Shown piece by piece: positions 11,651 through 23,187 of a stretch of DNA of 64,000 nucleotides. The notes under the pieces were generated by a model. The model was not told where the DNA came from, made no database searches, and saw only the letters and a program-made list of their open reading frames with translations. Each line of letters opens with the position of its first letter. Position 1 is the first letter of the stretch. The stretch is from Chaetoderma sp. LZ-2023a (taxonomy: Eukaryota; Mollusca; Caudofoveata; Chaetodermatida; Chaetodermatidae). The stretch is taken from NCBI GenBank assembly GCA_034401795.1, contig CM067367.1, positions 37,416,668 through 37,480,667 of the forward strand, read 5' to 3'. Made by a program: the position numbers and the translations under genes.

Positions 11651-14540
11651 TATATAAATTGTCATTGTTCATTGCATTGGTTAGTTATAGTTATATATAT
11701 ATGGCGGGTATCCATTCTGTTGATATGTTTTGTTTAATTATAGAAAACTTAGACCGCAGTACGCTAGGAAATACTAAACTGCAGCATTATATCCGCATCA
11801 CTTTTTCCCGCCATCGTCACTTTTACACTGAGGTGGCTGTCCATGCTCTGATTACTTGAGCCCGGCATGCTACCGACTGAACCTTACTATTCAGCTCGAT
11901 AGGATAGGTTAAAGTGGTTAGGGACAATCTCTTCGTTAGGAGACATATAGTGTATGCCTCCTTTCCGGCTGTTGCGATAATGTAGCCCGCACTCCACCAA
12001 GGTTGTGTAAAATTGGCCAAATACCTATAGGGCCTCGTATATATTAAAGTTATTGTCTCTTTCCACGATCCACCAGCTGCATGGCTCTTAATTGTTTGGA
12101 CGTCCCATCAGCATGTTGATCGGATCCGACCCTGGGAAACTATCGGAGGTTTCCGAGCAGTGATGGTTAAAGTGCTGATTTACATACATCTCCCCCATCT
12201 CCTCGGATACTTGGTAGCTAGATAACCCCGCCAACGAAGGAAAGCACTGCGAAAACATTTAGTTATAAATGTGGGTTTGATAGTTTATTTACCGGCCAAC
12301 AGTGCATATCTTGACGCATTGGAACGTAATCCTAATGACAGGTCAAAAGTTAGATCCATAAGAATCGGTGCCGGACGAGATGCGAATCTCCATCCAACTC
12401 ATTGGAGTGTCTGGGAAGGATCTTGGAATCCGCCATGCCCTCACAGGAAGGACACTCGTGATGGATATTCGCCTCTCTATCCCCGCCTTAGCAATATGTC
12501 AGTGATCAAACTTGCTTATGTGAAATGTATCCATTGTCGAGGTGATGTTTTATGTTGATTTTCATCATATTCGGATGCGTTGTGATGTAACATGTACGCA
12601 TACTGTCCATGGAGGTAGATCCTCTTTCAAAGCGACCTACGGGAAGCTAAGCGTCGACGCCCATTGGACAGCTGTATCTGATGATAGGTAGGAATCCCTG
12701 CCACTTGCCGCCAAAGCTACTTTTCGTTTCTAACAACTAAACGGTAGGTTAGACTGTAGCAGAAGGCCCGTATAAATAAAGTGGCATCTACCAATACAGC
12801 ATCTTAGAACTACATAAGACTGCGACCTGTGAATTCTTCGGAAATCATTCGCCCCGTCTTCACGTAAACCAGTGTGCATCACATTAATTATGGCGTCACT
12901 AGGATTTTCAGCACTTAGTATTTTCTGTTTGAACAAAAGAGCGGCCCTTTTTGCTAGGTCTTTTCCTCCGCTTCGGCGTTGAAGGCATTTTCCTGTGACG
13001 GAGGCTCGCGCGAGGCACTTTCCTCTCGCAACAACAACATTTTGTGTGTGCGTGCGTTGGGGGTGTAATTAGTTTATATTAAACTACCAAGTGGCCTCGA
13101 CGCGATGCTCCCTTGCGGGGATACCTCTGCGGATTTACGGATCTGTGTGGTACCTTCGGCGAGACCACGTAGAAAGAACACCGGTTGGCTCTATGTTCTG
13201 TATTACTTACTCATTACTGTCAAATGAGTGATATTGTTTGCATAGTATATATTATTTTGTGGCTGTTTAATTATTATCATCATGTCCGTGTTCCTAAATT
13301 AGGATGGACCGTCATACCGGTGACACTAACAGTTGGGACAAGAACGCGTGGTTTAATCTCGGCGGCAATGGCTCTAGAGGCCGGTCTTTGTACTTTCCGG
13401 AGAGACACGACATGGGATCCGCAACCCCGAGAACCGCAGCTAACTAACCCTTCCACGCATCAAGTATATGCGGTGCAACGGAGTGGAGCGATATGGCGGA
13501 CCAGCCCGTACGCCCCCCCCCCCCCCCCCCGCGAGCTACAATCATTAACGTGTTAAGTTGACGCAGGATGGTTAGAGAATGATAACGTATGCTTTAACAA
13601 CTCACCACACGATATATGAATACGACAGTGCCTCTTGCCCCCCCCCCCCCCCCCCTCTTCTCACCATTAGCTGGAGAAAATGCTCAATTCACCTTATATC
13701 ACCTTCGTGTGTATGAATTGTATATTATTGATAGATCAATTTAATAACTCTTTGGTATTCTGAAACTAATTCGACTTGTGAATATGTTCAATTCAGTTTC
13801 TCTTAGTGCCTTTTACGAATTGTACCTCGTTTATAAATTAGAAATTTAATGACTTCCGAGTATTTTAAAACTAATTTGGCTGAAAATTTCCCAAGTTACC
13901 GTCACTTTGTACCATTTTCAAATGTACGATTTGAGTCACAATCTAATAGCTGTCGATTATTTCGACCTTTCTCCTTGTGCTACTTTCGAGTGTACGAATC
14001 GCATTTTGTCGATAAATCTATAATGAATATAATTATGTAAATACAATCTACCGTCATGAAATATAGTATCAACTGTAATACCTCATATACCTATACAAGG
14101 CCTGAGTGTAATAAAGTGAACTTGAACTTGGTAGATTACCACCCATTACAAAGTATGTCGGTCTCACATAGTTTTTGAAGTAATTTGACACATTAGTTTC
14201 AAACTATGCAACCGTTTTTCGTTTGATTCCAATTACATGTTGTTAATTACGTGTTGGTGGGACTTGAGAAATACAATTTCTTGGGTTGGATCTCCTGGCG
14301 CCAGTGTGAGGGTTCAGGACTGGGGCCTTCCCCCTCCCCCCTCCCTCCCCGAAAGATTTAAATACCTAGATTATCTGAGAGTACATCTAGTACATTTTAC
14401 AGGTAAATTGATTTTTGGTTTGCTGCTATTATTTGGAAATATTGTATTATATAATTCAGGTAAAATCTAAATCATCTAGGCCTAATATTGCAATGAGTAA
14501 TCTGCGATATTGGCGGCCATTCTTGAATCGTACATCTCCT
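11651..14540. other. Unassigned mixed sequence with two poly-C tracts
   Basis: A moderately GC-rich block (12060-13560) has no frame I recognise, including 12271-12558 and 13185-13556. C homopolymers lie at about 13512-13530 and 13638-13655. Near 14110, TAATAAAGTGAACTTGAACTT looks like the short-repeat tail of a retroposon on the + strand, body not identified. Confidence 0.4.
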
Positions 14541-14844
14541 TTGTCTGTTTGTTAGCTCAGCTGGCTTGAAAGGCAAAGTGAGCTTATGCCATGGCGACCG
14601 TCCGTCGTGTGTCCGTCCGTCAACCTTTCCTTTAAACGAATTGCTCTCAAGAACCGCTGGGCCGATTTCAGTTATATTTGGTAGGGAGCATCTTTAGGGT
14701 ATAGAGATTCAAGTTTCTTCAAACAAAGCCGATCGGTCAATTGGGCCGCCGGCTATCTTGGATTTTGGCAGATTTTTAGAAATGTCTTTAAAAATCCTCT
14801 CCAAACCACGGGGGTGGGGTGGGTATCCATTCAAGATTCAGATT

Positions 14845-15492
14845 TCAGATTTATTTATTACTCCCAGATCATACATATGAGGTATAAACTTTATACAATT
14901 TATATAGCGGCAAGACAGTTTACATATTATTTATATATCTCTATAGATTAACTGCTAACAATAAAAGGGATAATCTAGATTTACTACAGTAATGTGATTG
15001 CTTCTTTTCACGCAAGCTATTTTCATATTAACCATTTTTTCGTTCACAATTCCACTTTGTTTTAGGGTATTATCTTTACGGTTCATGTTTGTTGGCCGTG
15101 TTTGTGCGACAGTTTCATCCTTTTTGGAAATGCGTAATACTTGCATATATTAGCTTATATAGTAGTTTTTTTGTTATTGTTAGTGAATAACTGGAAGAAT
15201 TTAAAATAGTTTGGTCGCTTACGGTAGTATTTAGGTAGTGTTTCTAATCGTAGTGTATGAAAAAAGTTGCAAATAAAAATGTAATGAAACTCATCTCCAA
15301 TTTCGTTTTTATCACAAATACTGCATTTCCTTTCTTCTCTTACTATTCCTCCCCACCTTCCATTTTCTATTGGTAATGAATGGTTACTGATCCTATACCT
15401 TGTGAACAATATTTTATTCCTATCATTAAGTCTAAGGAGGCATACTTCCGTTTCCCAGTTAGTCTTAAAAGAATTATAGATCTTACCCAACT
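14845..15492 (-). mobile_element. 5'-truncated LINE (family L-b) nested in the satellite element
   Basis: Minus-strand translation gives KTNWETEVCLLRLNDRNKIL, then FTRYRISNHSLPIENGRWGG, REERKCSICDKNEIGDEFHY and IFICNFFHTLRLETLPKYY. This is the C-terminal C..C..H..C region of a CR1-like LINE. The 3' end on the left is an (AATCTGA)-type tail. The host satellite reads ATTCAA before and CTCATGAAATAT after, which adjoin in uninterrupted units. Confidence 0.82.
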
Positions 15493-17126
15493 CATGAAAT
15501 ATCATCTAGCGCAAGAGTTGACCCACGATTGATCAGGCCGCAATTTGGGAGATATGCTTAGGGACTAAGGGCCATTAAAGTTTGTTCGAGGGAAGCTGAT
15601 TCGTAAAAAAACCATGTCCGCCGTTGGCCAATCAAAATGTTGCGTGTTTGACGGCCATATTGGACTTTTTTTAACTGATGGATTTTGAGGCCGAAATTGG
15701 TTACATATATGTTTTGGTGTATTCTAATTTGAAATTTGCCATTTTCGAAACTGTCGGATAAAGGGTTTGGCCACCATCTTGGGTCATTTCCCGCCAGACG
15801 CTCCCATACTAAAGAAATGGGAAATTTAAAATGTCTTCTCGATAACCACTGGGCCGATTTCAATTATATTTGACAGGAACAATCATTAGGGCATAGAGAT
15901 TCATGTTTGTTCAAATGATCCCGATTTGGCTGGCGGCCATCTTGGATTTTTGACCGATGTTTAGAAATATCTTTAAAATTCTTCTCAGAAACCGTATGGG
16001 GCATCTATTCACAATTTATTAAATATGATCTAGGGGAAGAGCTGAACCAAGTTTGTTCAAGTGAACTTGATTGGTCAAATAGTTTGGCGGCCATCTTGGA
16101 TGACCTAGTTTCGCAAAAAAACTTTTGCGGAACCGATAAACGGATTGGGCCGAAATTTAGCAGATATGATTAGGTACTAAGGCCATCATTAAGGTGTGTT
16201 CAAGGGAAGTTGATCCGTCAAAAAACCTGGCTGCGGTGGTCCAATCAATATGTAGTGTGTTTGGTGGCTATATTCAATTTTTTATCTGATGGATTTTGAG
16301 GCCGAAATTGGTTTTATATGTGTTTTTGGGTATTCTGATTTTAAATTTAGCTTTTTCGAAGCCGTTGGATAAACCATTTGTCGGCCATCTTGGATCATTT
16401 TCCAGCCAAAAGCTCCCATACTAAGGCAATGGAAAATTTGAAATGTCTACTCGAGAACCACTGGGCCGATTTCAAGTATATGTGGCAGGAATTATCCTTA
16501 AGGCATATGGATACAAGTTTGTTCAAAAGAAGCCGATCGGACAATTTGGCCGGCAGCCATCTTGGATTTTGGCCTATTTTTAGAAACGTCTTTAAAAATC
16601 TTCTTTTCCGAAACCATTTCAGCAATCGATTCAAAAGTCATGAAATATATCTAGCTCAAGAGCTGAACCAAACTTGATTGGCGAAATAGTTCGGTGGTCA
16701 TCTTGGATGACCTAGTTTTCACGAAAACAACTTCTTCCCCAGAACCGCTGAATGAATTGGGCCTAAATTTGAGAGATATTATTTGGGCCTAAGGACCATT
16801 ACAGTTTGTTCAAGGGAAGTTGATGGGTAAAAACATGGTCGCCCTGGACCAATTAAAATGTAGTGCCCTTGGCTGCCATTTTTGATTTTTTGATTTTGAT
16901 GGATTTTCAAGCCGAAATTGGTTTTATATAGGTTTTTGAGTATGCTGATTTCAAATTGACCACTCTCGAACTGTCGGATAAACGGTTTGCTGGCCATCTT
17001 GGATCGTTTTCCCGCCAAAAGCCCGCATACTAAAGTAATGGGAAATTTAACACGTGTTCTTCTCGAGAACCGCTTGACCGATTTCAAGTATATTTGGCAG
17101 GACGCATTCTTAGGGTATAGGGATCC

Positions 17127-17325
17127 TTGTGGAGAAGCAGAACAGACCACAGAGCACATACTTCAATGTTGCAGTACGTATCAGCTGCTGAGAGAAGAGA
17201 TCTGGCCTTTGTCAACCTCTTTTCTTGAAAAGCTGTATGGGCCTGTGGAAGAACTGCAGAAAACCACAGATTTCATCTTGAGAACGGCTCTCCAAGTGTG
17301 ATACCAGCGATCGAAAAGAAGAAGA
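17127..17325 (+). mobile_element. 199-bp LINE 3' end with 8-bp target duplication
   Basis: Flanked by AGGGATCC at 17119-17126 and 17326-17333. Encodes CGEAEQTTEHILQCCSTYQL and then RTALQV followed by stop. It has a 24-bp UTR ending GAAAAGAAGAAGAA. The Cys/His motif and GAA tail match LINEs with an RNase H domain such as the one at 48372-49144. Confidence 0.88.
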
Positions 17326-17816
17326 AGGGATCCATGTTTGTTCAGACAAAACCGATCGCCCAATTTTAGTCGGCACCCATCTTGGAGTTTGGCCCATTTT
17401 TATAAACGTCTAAAAATATTCTCCGAAACCGTTTGAGAGACTAATTTCAAGCTCATGAAATATCAGTTCGGGTAAGACCTGAACCAAGTTTGTTCAAGGG
17501 AATTTGATTGGCCAAATGGTTCAGCGGCCATCTTGGATGACTTAGTTTTCGCGAAAACGACTTCTCTAGAACCGCTGGACGGGTCAAGACAAAATTTGGG
17601 AAATATAATTATGGATTAAATGCCACTTGAGTTTGACCCATGGAGATATGTTAAAACAATATGTCCGCCATGAATCAATCAAAATTTAGCCTTTTTGGTG
17701 GACATCTGGTATTTTCTGCAAATTTCTAAGAAAATCATGAAAAAACAACTTATTAACCACTGGGCCAATTTTAGTAAAACTTGGCTAAACCTTCATCACA
17801 GTAATTTGATTGATAA

Positions 17817-18022
17817 ACCTTTCCAGTGGTCATCTCGTGTTGTTCGGTTGTGCCATAGGCAGCAACAGCACCCAGTCAAATTAGTTACAAAATATTCAAC
17901 CGCTTCCCTGTATAGGTTTCAGGAAATTGATAGCTAGGGCATTCGGGTATCGATCAATCCCAATACGGCGAGGTGTGGGTGGAGCTTAGCTAGTAATGGG
18001 CGGGGCATAGCTAAAATGTAAA
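17817..18022. mobile_element. M2 MITE half-copy in satellite element copy 2
   Basis: ACCTTTCCAG on the left, GGCAGCAACAGCACCCAGTC at the centre, TGTGGGTGGAGCTTAGCTAG and GGGCGGGGCATAGC on the right. The other half of the central palindrome is missing. Confidence 0.75.
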
Positions 18023-18120
18023 GGTTCATTTCAGGTGAGCGTACAGGCCCTTTGGGCCTCTTGTTTGGTTCCCCATAAACTGTCGTCTTAACAACCACAG
18101 ACCTCAGATGCCTAAGTTAT

Positions 18121-18137
18121 AGATAATAATAATAATA

Positions 18138-18174
<37 letters not shown>
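18121..18174. repeat. (AAT)n microsatellite
   Basis: About 17 AAT triplets with one interruption, 100 bp upstream of the channel start codon. Confidence 0.95.
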
Positions 18175-18275
18175 CCTGATTAGGTATCTTTTATTATTAG
18201 GCTCCCCTGACCTCCTGTGAACACGGGCATTTTAAGAACGATGCAGCCGATCATAGCCGAGTGAAGTTGATCACA

Positions 18276-18443
18276 ATGGTGCTGAAGGACACAGGGGATG
18301 GAACCGTGAAGAAACTTGTGAAGGATTTTGTCGGTACGACCTCAGCTCATGGAATACCCCATATCATCCAGAGTAAATCAGTATGGCGGACGATGGCCTG
18401 GCTTGGCATCTGTCTGACGTCAGCGACTCTTTTAGGTCTTGGG
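18276..18443 (+). CDS. DEG/ENaC-type sodium channel, exon with N-terminus and TM1
   Basis: Seen: an open frame encoding MVLKDTGDGTVKKLVKDF, then TTSAHGIPHI, then a hydrophobic run SVWRTMAWLGICLTSATLLG. This is the N-terminal layout of the DEG/ENaC/ASIC family: a short cytosolic tail, the conserved His-Gly gating motif (residues 25-26) and the first membrane helix (about 37-60). The ATG at 18276 has A at -3 and G at +4. The frame is also open back to 18201, where TTATTATTAG could be a splice acceptor, so an upstream exon is possible. The exon ends in phase 0 at a canonical donor, GTATGT at 18444. Joined to the acceptor at 27764 it runs on in frame with the ectodomain exon. Known of the family: trimeric, amiloride-sensitive Na+ channels gated by peptides, protons or mechanical force. 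Inferred: the same gene as the downstream exon. Not known: the ligand or the subfamily. A satellite-bearing element ends about 200 bp upstream. Confidence 0.85.
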
Positions 18444-18675
18444 GTATGTTACTAAAGCTACGCATTGGATGCTTGCAGAAATATAGTATAACCTGATTGA
18501 AACCCTCATCTTAAAACAACCTAATAATGGCCACTAAGCACAGGTTCGCCTAGTGCTACAAAAATGCTACTTCACGAAACATGCCACACGTTTTGGCTCC
18601 GGGTTGTTTAGTGCTCTTTTTTCCCCGTGAAATATCAGTCGAATAAAAAAATTCTCCATGGCGCCAATGTGCTAT

Positions 18676-18853
18676 GTGTTTTCACCCAGCCGAATACAGC
18701 CAATGAAATATGTTGTTCGAACATACAATGACGTCACACCACGTGCAATAAATAGAGGATCTGGATAATATCACTATTATCAACCGAGCTGAAAATTATC
18801 ACTGCACGTGCTTTAGCGTGATAATTTTCGACGAGGTTGATAATATCGATATT
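18676..18853. promoter_or_regulatory. CCAAT/CRE/E-box cluster beside a 36-bp-arm palindrome
   Basis: AGCCAATGAAAT, TGACGTCA (18729-18736) and CCACGTGC are followed by AATAAATAGA. An imperfect inverted repeat follows, 18767-18803 against 18818-18853, with arms containing TATTATCAAC and GAAAATTATCAC. It may be a regulatory element of the channel intron or the end of an unnamed mobile element. I cannot tell which. Confidence 0.4.
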
Positions 18854-18856
18854 AAA

Positions 18857-19660
18857 TGAGACAGAGTTTGCTATTCTACTTATATAAACTGAAATTTTGA
18901 CCTACCTTTCAATAACGTCGATCGCAAAATCCAAGTTTAGATCTCCCATGAATTAGTGTGTGATCGTCAAGGGAGGCTAATCAGCTCATTTGACAAAGAT
19001 ATGAAAACACGGAACTTAGGGAGCTGAATTCTATTATTATTTACCATTCACTATGACTGAAAACAGCACAGAAAGGTGGATTTTATTCTCAAGATTGTAA
19101 AATTTAGGCCTATGCGATACCGCTCTTCTGCCCCTTCCATACTGATAGGGTTATTCCATTCGACTGGTAAGTTTGCATAGAGCGCATTTTGGTCACTGCG
19201 CGAGTAAATTTACTCTAAGGAAACGTCTCAGTCGAATACAACCAACATAAACATCGATAATGACATCTTACATACCACTAGTCCAGTCATTATATGAAAA
19301 AGTGGGTCAACCCACCACAAATTGCAACATAATGTATTTTATCACTATTCTTCTCAGAAAAGCAAATAAAAGAACATATAGTCTTCCAGAATCGAAGTAG
19401 TGAAGCAATTCTTAATTTGCACATTTGCTACTTCTAATCAAGTTATTTGCAATAAAGGTGTTAAACCACACTTAGGTAAGTGATACATATAAATAAAACA
19501 TGAAACGTCCTGCATAATCCAAGGCGTGAAAAACGCATAATTTACAGGAATCTAAGATGGCCAGCATAATATTTGTCATTACAATTCTTACCTTATTTTC
19601 ACTTCTATTCAAGCTTATTTTCAATGCTTAAAGGTAATACACCATTACCATCTTTCAACA
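18857..19660. other. Intronic sequence, nothing recognised
   Basis: AT-rich, no coding motif. Confidence 0.4.
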
Positions 19661-19662
19661 TT

Positions 19663-19865
19663 AAAATAGTTTGATTAGAATTTAAAATATTTTAAAACTA
19701 TGTAATGCCAAATATTGTGGTTGTCATCGATGATTTATACAAATTAGACACCGTTAAATACTACTTGAATTCAAGGTTTTTTTGGTGTGTTATTTGGTTT
19801 TCCGAGATAAACAGTGAAAAGAATTTCTGTTGTATCTTGTCTGTTGTAATTTGTTGCAGTACATG
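19663..19865. repeat. ~160-bp monomer repeat, left of the fossil gene copy
   Basis: ATAGTTTGATT and GATTTATACAAATTAGACAC, then GAGATAAACAGTGAAAAG, align with 23296-23490 (GATTTATGCAAATTAGGCAC, GAGATGAATGGTGATAAA) in the same orientation. Confidence 0.7.
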
Positions 19866-22360
19866 TATGTGCTGTATGTCAGTTCGCATGCGAGACATTA
19901 TGGAGTCGAATGTGTTCTAAGATTTGACAACCCCATTTGGGGAAAGGTTCTAACAATACAGGAGAATGCACCAGCAAATAATAAGATCGGATCCATCGTA
20001 CCAAGACTTGGGAGATATCATACAAAAATGAGTTTCTTAGGTTCCATTGGACACCTTAATGCAGACACGGTTCTGCTGGAATTGCTGGAGTGCACATATA
20101 TGAACAACACAGTAGGTCATATCCTTAGGTGAAATAGATTTACAGGGCCCTCAGTGTCACGCTAATGTCACATGCCTTTGGCATACCAGTACGACACCCT
20201 ACATCAAGTCAGGCGGGAGATGAGCAAGAAGGCGCAGTTACAGCAGCGTCTTCTCATGAAACTTATGAATGTACCTCAACAGAATCTGACCAAACCACTA
20301 GCGAAAAGGCAGATATCACGCCAATGCCAGAAGCCCTTGTTGCTGCAGGAGTACTGTCTGATGATATAATGGATGATTCAATCACATTAGACAGCTTACA
20401 GAACTACAAGGCCCTGTGGGCCATCAATCAGCCACTACAGACAGGTAAAATGCTTGGTAGAAGATCTGATAGATATTGGACATGATTGTCACAGGACTTG
20501 CTTATAGAGCAAGTCTTGATGAGGAGTACTAAAAGCACAGATGGGCTGACAAGAGGACGTGGGATGACGGAAACACTGAGATGCAGGGTTATTGTCTACC
20601 AATCCCCGTTGATAGGTCAACTTGGCTATGTAGGAGCTGACATCAGTAAGTTACCTGACAGGTGAACAACACAAAGATGGGCCAGGGTCAAGGCTGGTGA
20701 AGGACATAGCTGATACACAGGAGCTCTTTACCTTTTGACCACCAGAAGTCGTTCTCTTGAGAATCCAACACTAAACAGTATTGCGCCTGATGTGACGGCT
20801 GATGCCACTGTGAATGTAGAGTGTGCTAGAGAATTCGGGGACAAAATTACGAAAAACATCTTGGCAAATGCATTGTCAAATATTCTTTCATGAAAAGAGG
20901 TTGCCCTAAGTAACAACAATCCAGTGAAATTCAGGGGTGAGGAGATACACATGGATCGGAAGCTTCTCTTTCAGAGGCTAGTTACTTGGACTATTCAATG
21001 TGAACTGGAAGATGTATTTCAGTATGAATTGTGCACATACTCTCATACACTCTTACGGAAGAGATATACACATCCACTAGCGCATAAACCATCCGTTGGT
21101 TACGCAGTTCGGAAGTTTATGGCTGCAGATGTGCCTGTAGCGTCAGGAATGTACAATACATATGAGATGATGTGCGTGCGTGCGTGCGCTCTTGCGTGCG
21201 TGCGTCCGTGCGTGCGCGTGTGCGTGCCATTCCTGAGCAGGATCTCATGGAATCGAGGTTCAACATATGAGACTATATTCCAGCAGTACATCAAATATTC
21301 ATAAATCACTATGGTCAGCCAGTTTTAGAGTGTGAAGAATATTTGCATGGGTCAAGCAGAAATGGTAAAACACATCAGTGAATGACTTGGAGGCGTTTTG
21401 CAGCAACTCTGGAATTATCAAGTTCTAAACTTTTCAGTGGACGAATAAAAACTTCCTTTCTAACAATGAGAATAAACAAACAAGGGTTCAGCCATGCTCC
21501 GTGATACCCTAGAGCATCGTGGATGTCACTAAGAACATGGTAAGGCAGATCTGATATACTAACCACGCAGACTCCAATTGGCATGGATGAGAGAACGACT
21601 AAACCAACTTTGCTCGTTGCAGATGACACAGACATTCTGGTATTACCCTGTTTCCACTCACAGGCCAACAACCTAATATATACCCTCGGCTTCATCCCCG
21701 GAATAGCATGAAAAATGAATCAAGATGCTGGAATATTGCTCTCCTGAAAAGCATACATGGCTGACAAGTATGTAACTGTGTTTTTGATCATGTTATCCTT
21801 GAGTGCGACACGGCATCACACATATATGGATTGGCAAAGGACGTTGCATTGAAACTAATGCACACCAGTCAAGTGTTACAGGAAGAAGATGGCATATTTA
21901 GAGATCAAAACAGCACAAAACACGTCATAGCAGCAGAGGAGAATGTTATAGTTTCATTGTACAAAGGTCGATCAGGTGACAAGCTAGATTTCCTCAGAGT
22001 GCAACGCTTCCACCAGAAGGTAGGCGGTAGTACATCATGTGTGAAGCCAGACAGCGGTTCTCCTCCCAAACTCAGCAGCTGCTAAATTCCACAGTATGTG
22101 CATCTACTGGTACATGCAAGTGGGTGGCACCTGGAGACTGAAGATGATACGAACATGATATACGTTTTCTGCCAAATATAGGTAACAGACAAAGAAGCAG
22201 CCCCAATAGAACTGCTGGAGGTTGTTAGGCGTTACTCTAAAATTGGATGCAGGAACAGACGATGTTTTTGCAGGAAGAGTGGGTTAGATTGCTCTACTGG
22301 GTGTGATCAGTGTAATGCTGAGTTTAAATTATGGTCCCCTGGTCCTCGTTACTAGGCAAA
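19850..22360 (+). pseudogene. Decayed copy of an unclassified multi-copy gene family (PIN/FEN-like motifs, CXC-like tail)
   Basis: Separate + strand fragments appear in the order I recall for a large uncharacterised family of marine-invertebrate proteins. FDNPIWGKVLTI is near 19925, GRYHTKMSFLGSIGHL near 20010 and NNTVGHIL near 20105. RRSDRYW is near 20458, IEQVLMRSTKS..GLTRGRG near 20505, and FRGEEIHMDRKLLFQRLV near 20930. ISWNRGSTYETI is near 21241, LLVADDTDILVL near 21615, ECDTASHIYGLAK near 21797 and RVQRFHQKV near 21998. The tail is CRNRRCFCRKSGLDCSTGC near 22250. DDTDxLVL and ECDTAS resemble the acidic and helix-turn-helix parts of PIN/FEN1-type nucleases. The tail resembles a tesmin/CXC zinc-binding domain. 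Several interruptions make it non-functional. Whether the family is mobile or just expanded is unknown. Family recognition is from memory. Confidence 0.65.
21174..21226. repeat. (TGCG)n-like microsatellite in the fossil copy
   Basis: Imperfect TGCG/TGCGTGCG run inside the decayed gene copy. Confidence 0.85.
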
Positions 22361-23185
22361 AATATGCCCAAATCCTAATTATTCATCACGTTTGTCCACA
22401 CAGACAATGCTATGCACTATTCCAGAGTAATTTATGGCCGTCTGCTCGGACTCGTCCTCGTCACTAGGACATAATATGCATAAATCCTAATTATCCGTAC
22501 GGACATATTACCATCTGAATTCGGAACGTCATGGTTCTGCTGCAAAACAATACAATTAACCTTTTCTATAACTGATGCACTTTAGGCAATCGCTCAATAC
22601 AACTCATTAGCTATTCTTAATGGCGTATTATTGCACGATCATTGCGGTGGTGGCTACTTATATGAATCGTAACGTCCATGTTAGATTGTAAAGACATGTT
22701 TGAATATTATGCAATCCGTGCGGTTTATTGTTCGAAGCTCCAAAGTCAATGTAAAACAGTGAATGGTCAAACCTGTTTGTAACAAGCACTGTATGTGCAA
22801 TCATAAAGTGTTCTCTTAAACACAGGTTGCCCCTTAATCCACCTCAATTACGAACACATACTGGCCGTTCTTTAAGATGCCTGGTCTTGTGACCACATAC
22901 TTTAAAAAGTTGGTCCCAAAAAGGTGCTGCCTGTTAAAGATAAGTCTGCATAGAAGTCAGTGTTCCACAAATGTTAGTCACACAAATAGTTCAAATCAGG
23001 ATAATATTAGGTTTTATTGTCAGCCCGTTTGAGTTTAAAAAAATAAAATACACGTATTTCTACTGCAATGGCATTTTGTAATATCAATATTTCATATTAC
23101 ATATACGGTACTAGCATCTGGAAAGAATGGGGAAATGATTGGTTAGAAGACAATAAATGGCCACAGCTGTTGGATTCATTCTAAC
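22361..23185. other. Intronic sequence with a short tandem duplication
   Basis: GGTCCTCGTTACTAGG..AAATCCTAATTATTC near 22350 is repeated about 107 bp on as CGTCCTCGTCACTAGG..AAATCCTAATTATCC. Nothing else is recognised. Confidence 0.5.
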
Positions 23186-23187
23186 AT

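Larger units (their letters stand above)
14552..18066 (+). mobile_element. Satellite-bearing element, copy 2 (Helentron/pearl-like?), interrupted
   Basis: The left arm is TTAGCTCAGCTGGC...GTCCGTCCGTCAACCTTT (14552-14630). The right arm is CAGGTGAGCGTACAGGCCCT then TGGGCCTCTTGTTT (18034-18066). Between them are ~615-bp units with anchors (GGGCCGATTTCAA/G) near 14659, 15850, 16463 and 17078. Each unit has four related monomers, with CCATCTTGGAT-type boxes near 15937, 16091, 16387 and 16557. It is interrupted by LINEs at 14845-15492 and 17127-17325, and by an M2 half-copy at 17817-18022. No protein is encoded. Arms plus satellite core match my memory of pearl/Helentron-derived elements, so the family name is inference. 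It ends about 200 bp before the channel start codon. Confidence 0.7.

Noticed and set aside
12271-13556. Possible exons in the GC-richer block
   Set aside because: No recognisable motif, no consistent splice signals, and a poly-C tract runs through the 3' frame.
16378-17159. Frames of ~100-126 codons on both strands
   Set aside because: They lie in satellite units; matching frames recur at each unit because the DNA repeats.
20165-20485. Independent gene on the + strand
   Set aside because: It sits inside the fossil copy of the unclassified family, whose RRSDRYW motif it contains.
21375-21695. Minus-strand 106-codon frame
   Set aside because: Shadow of the + strand fossil fragment with LLVADDTDILVL.
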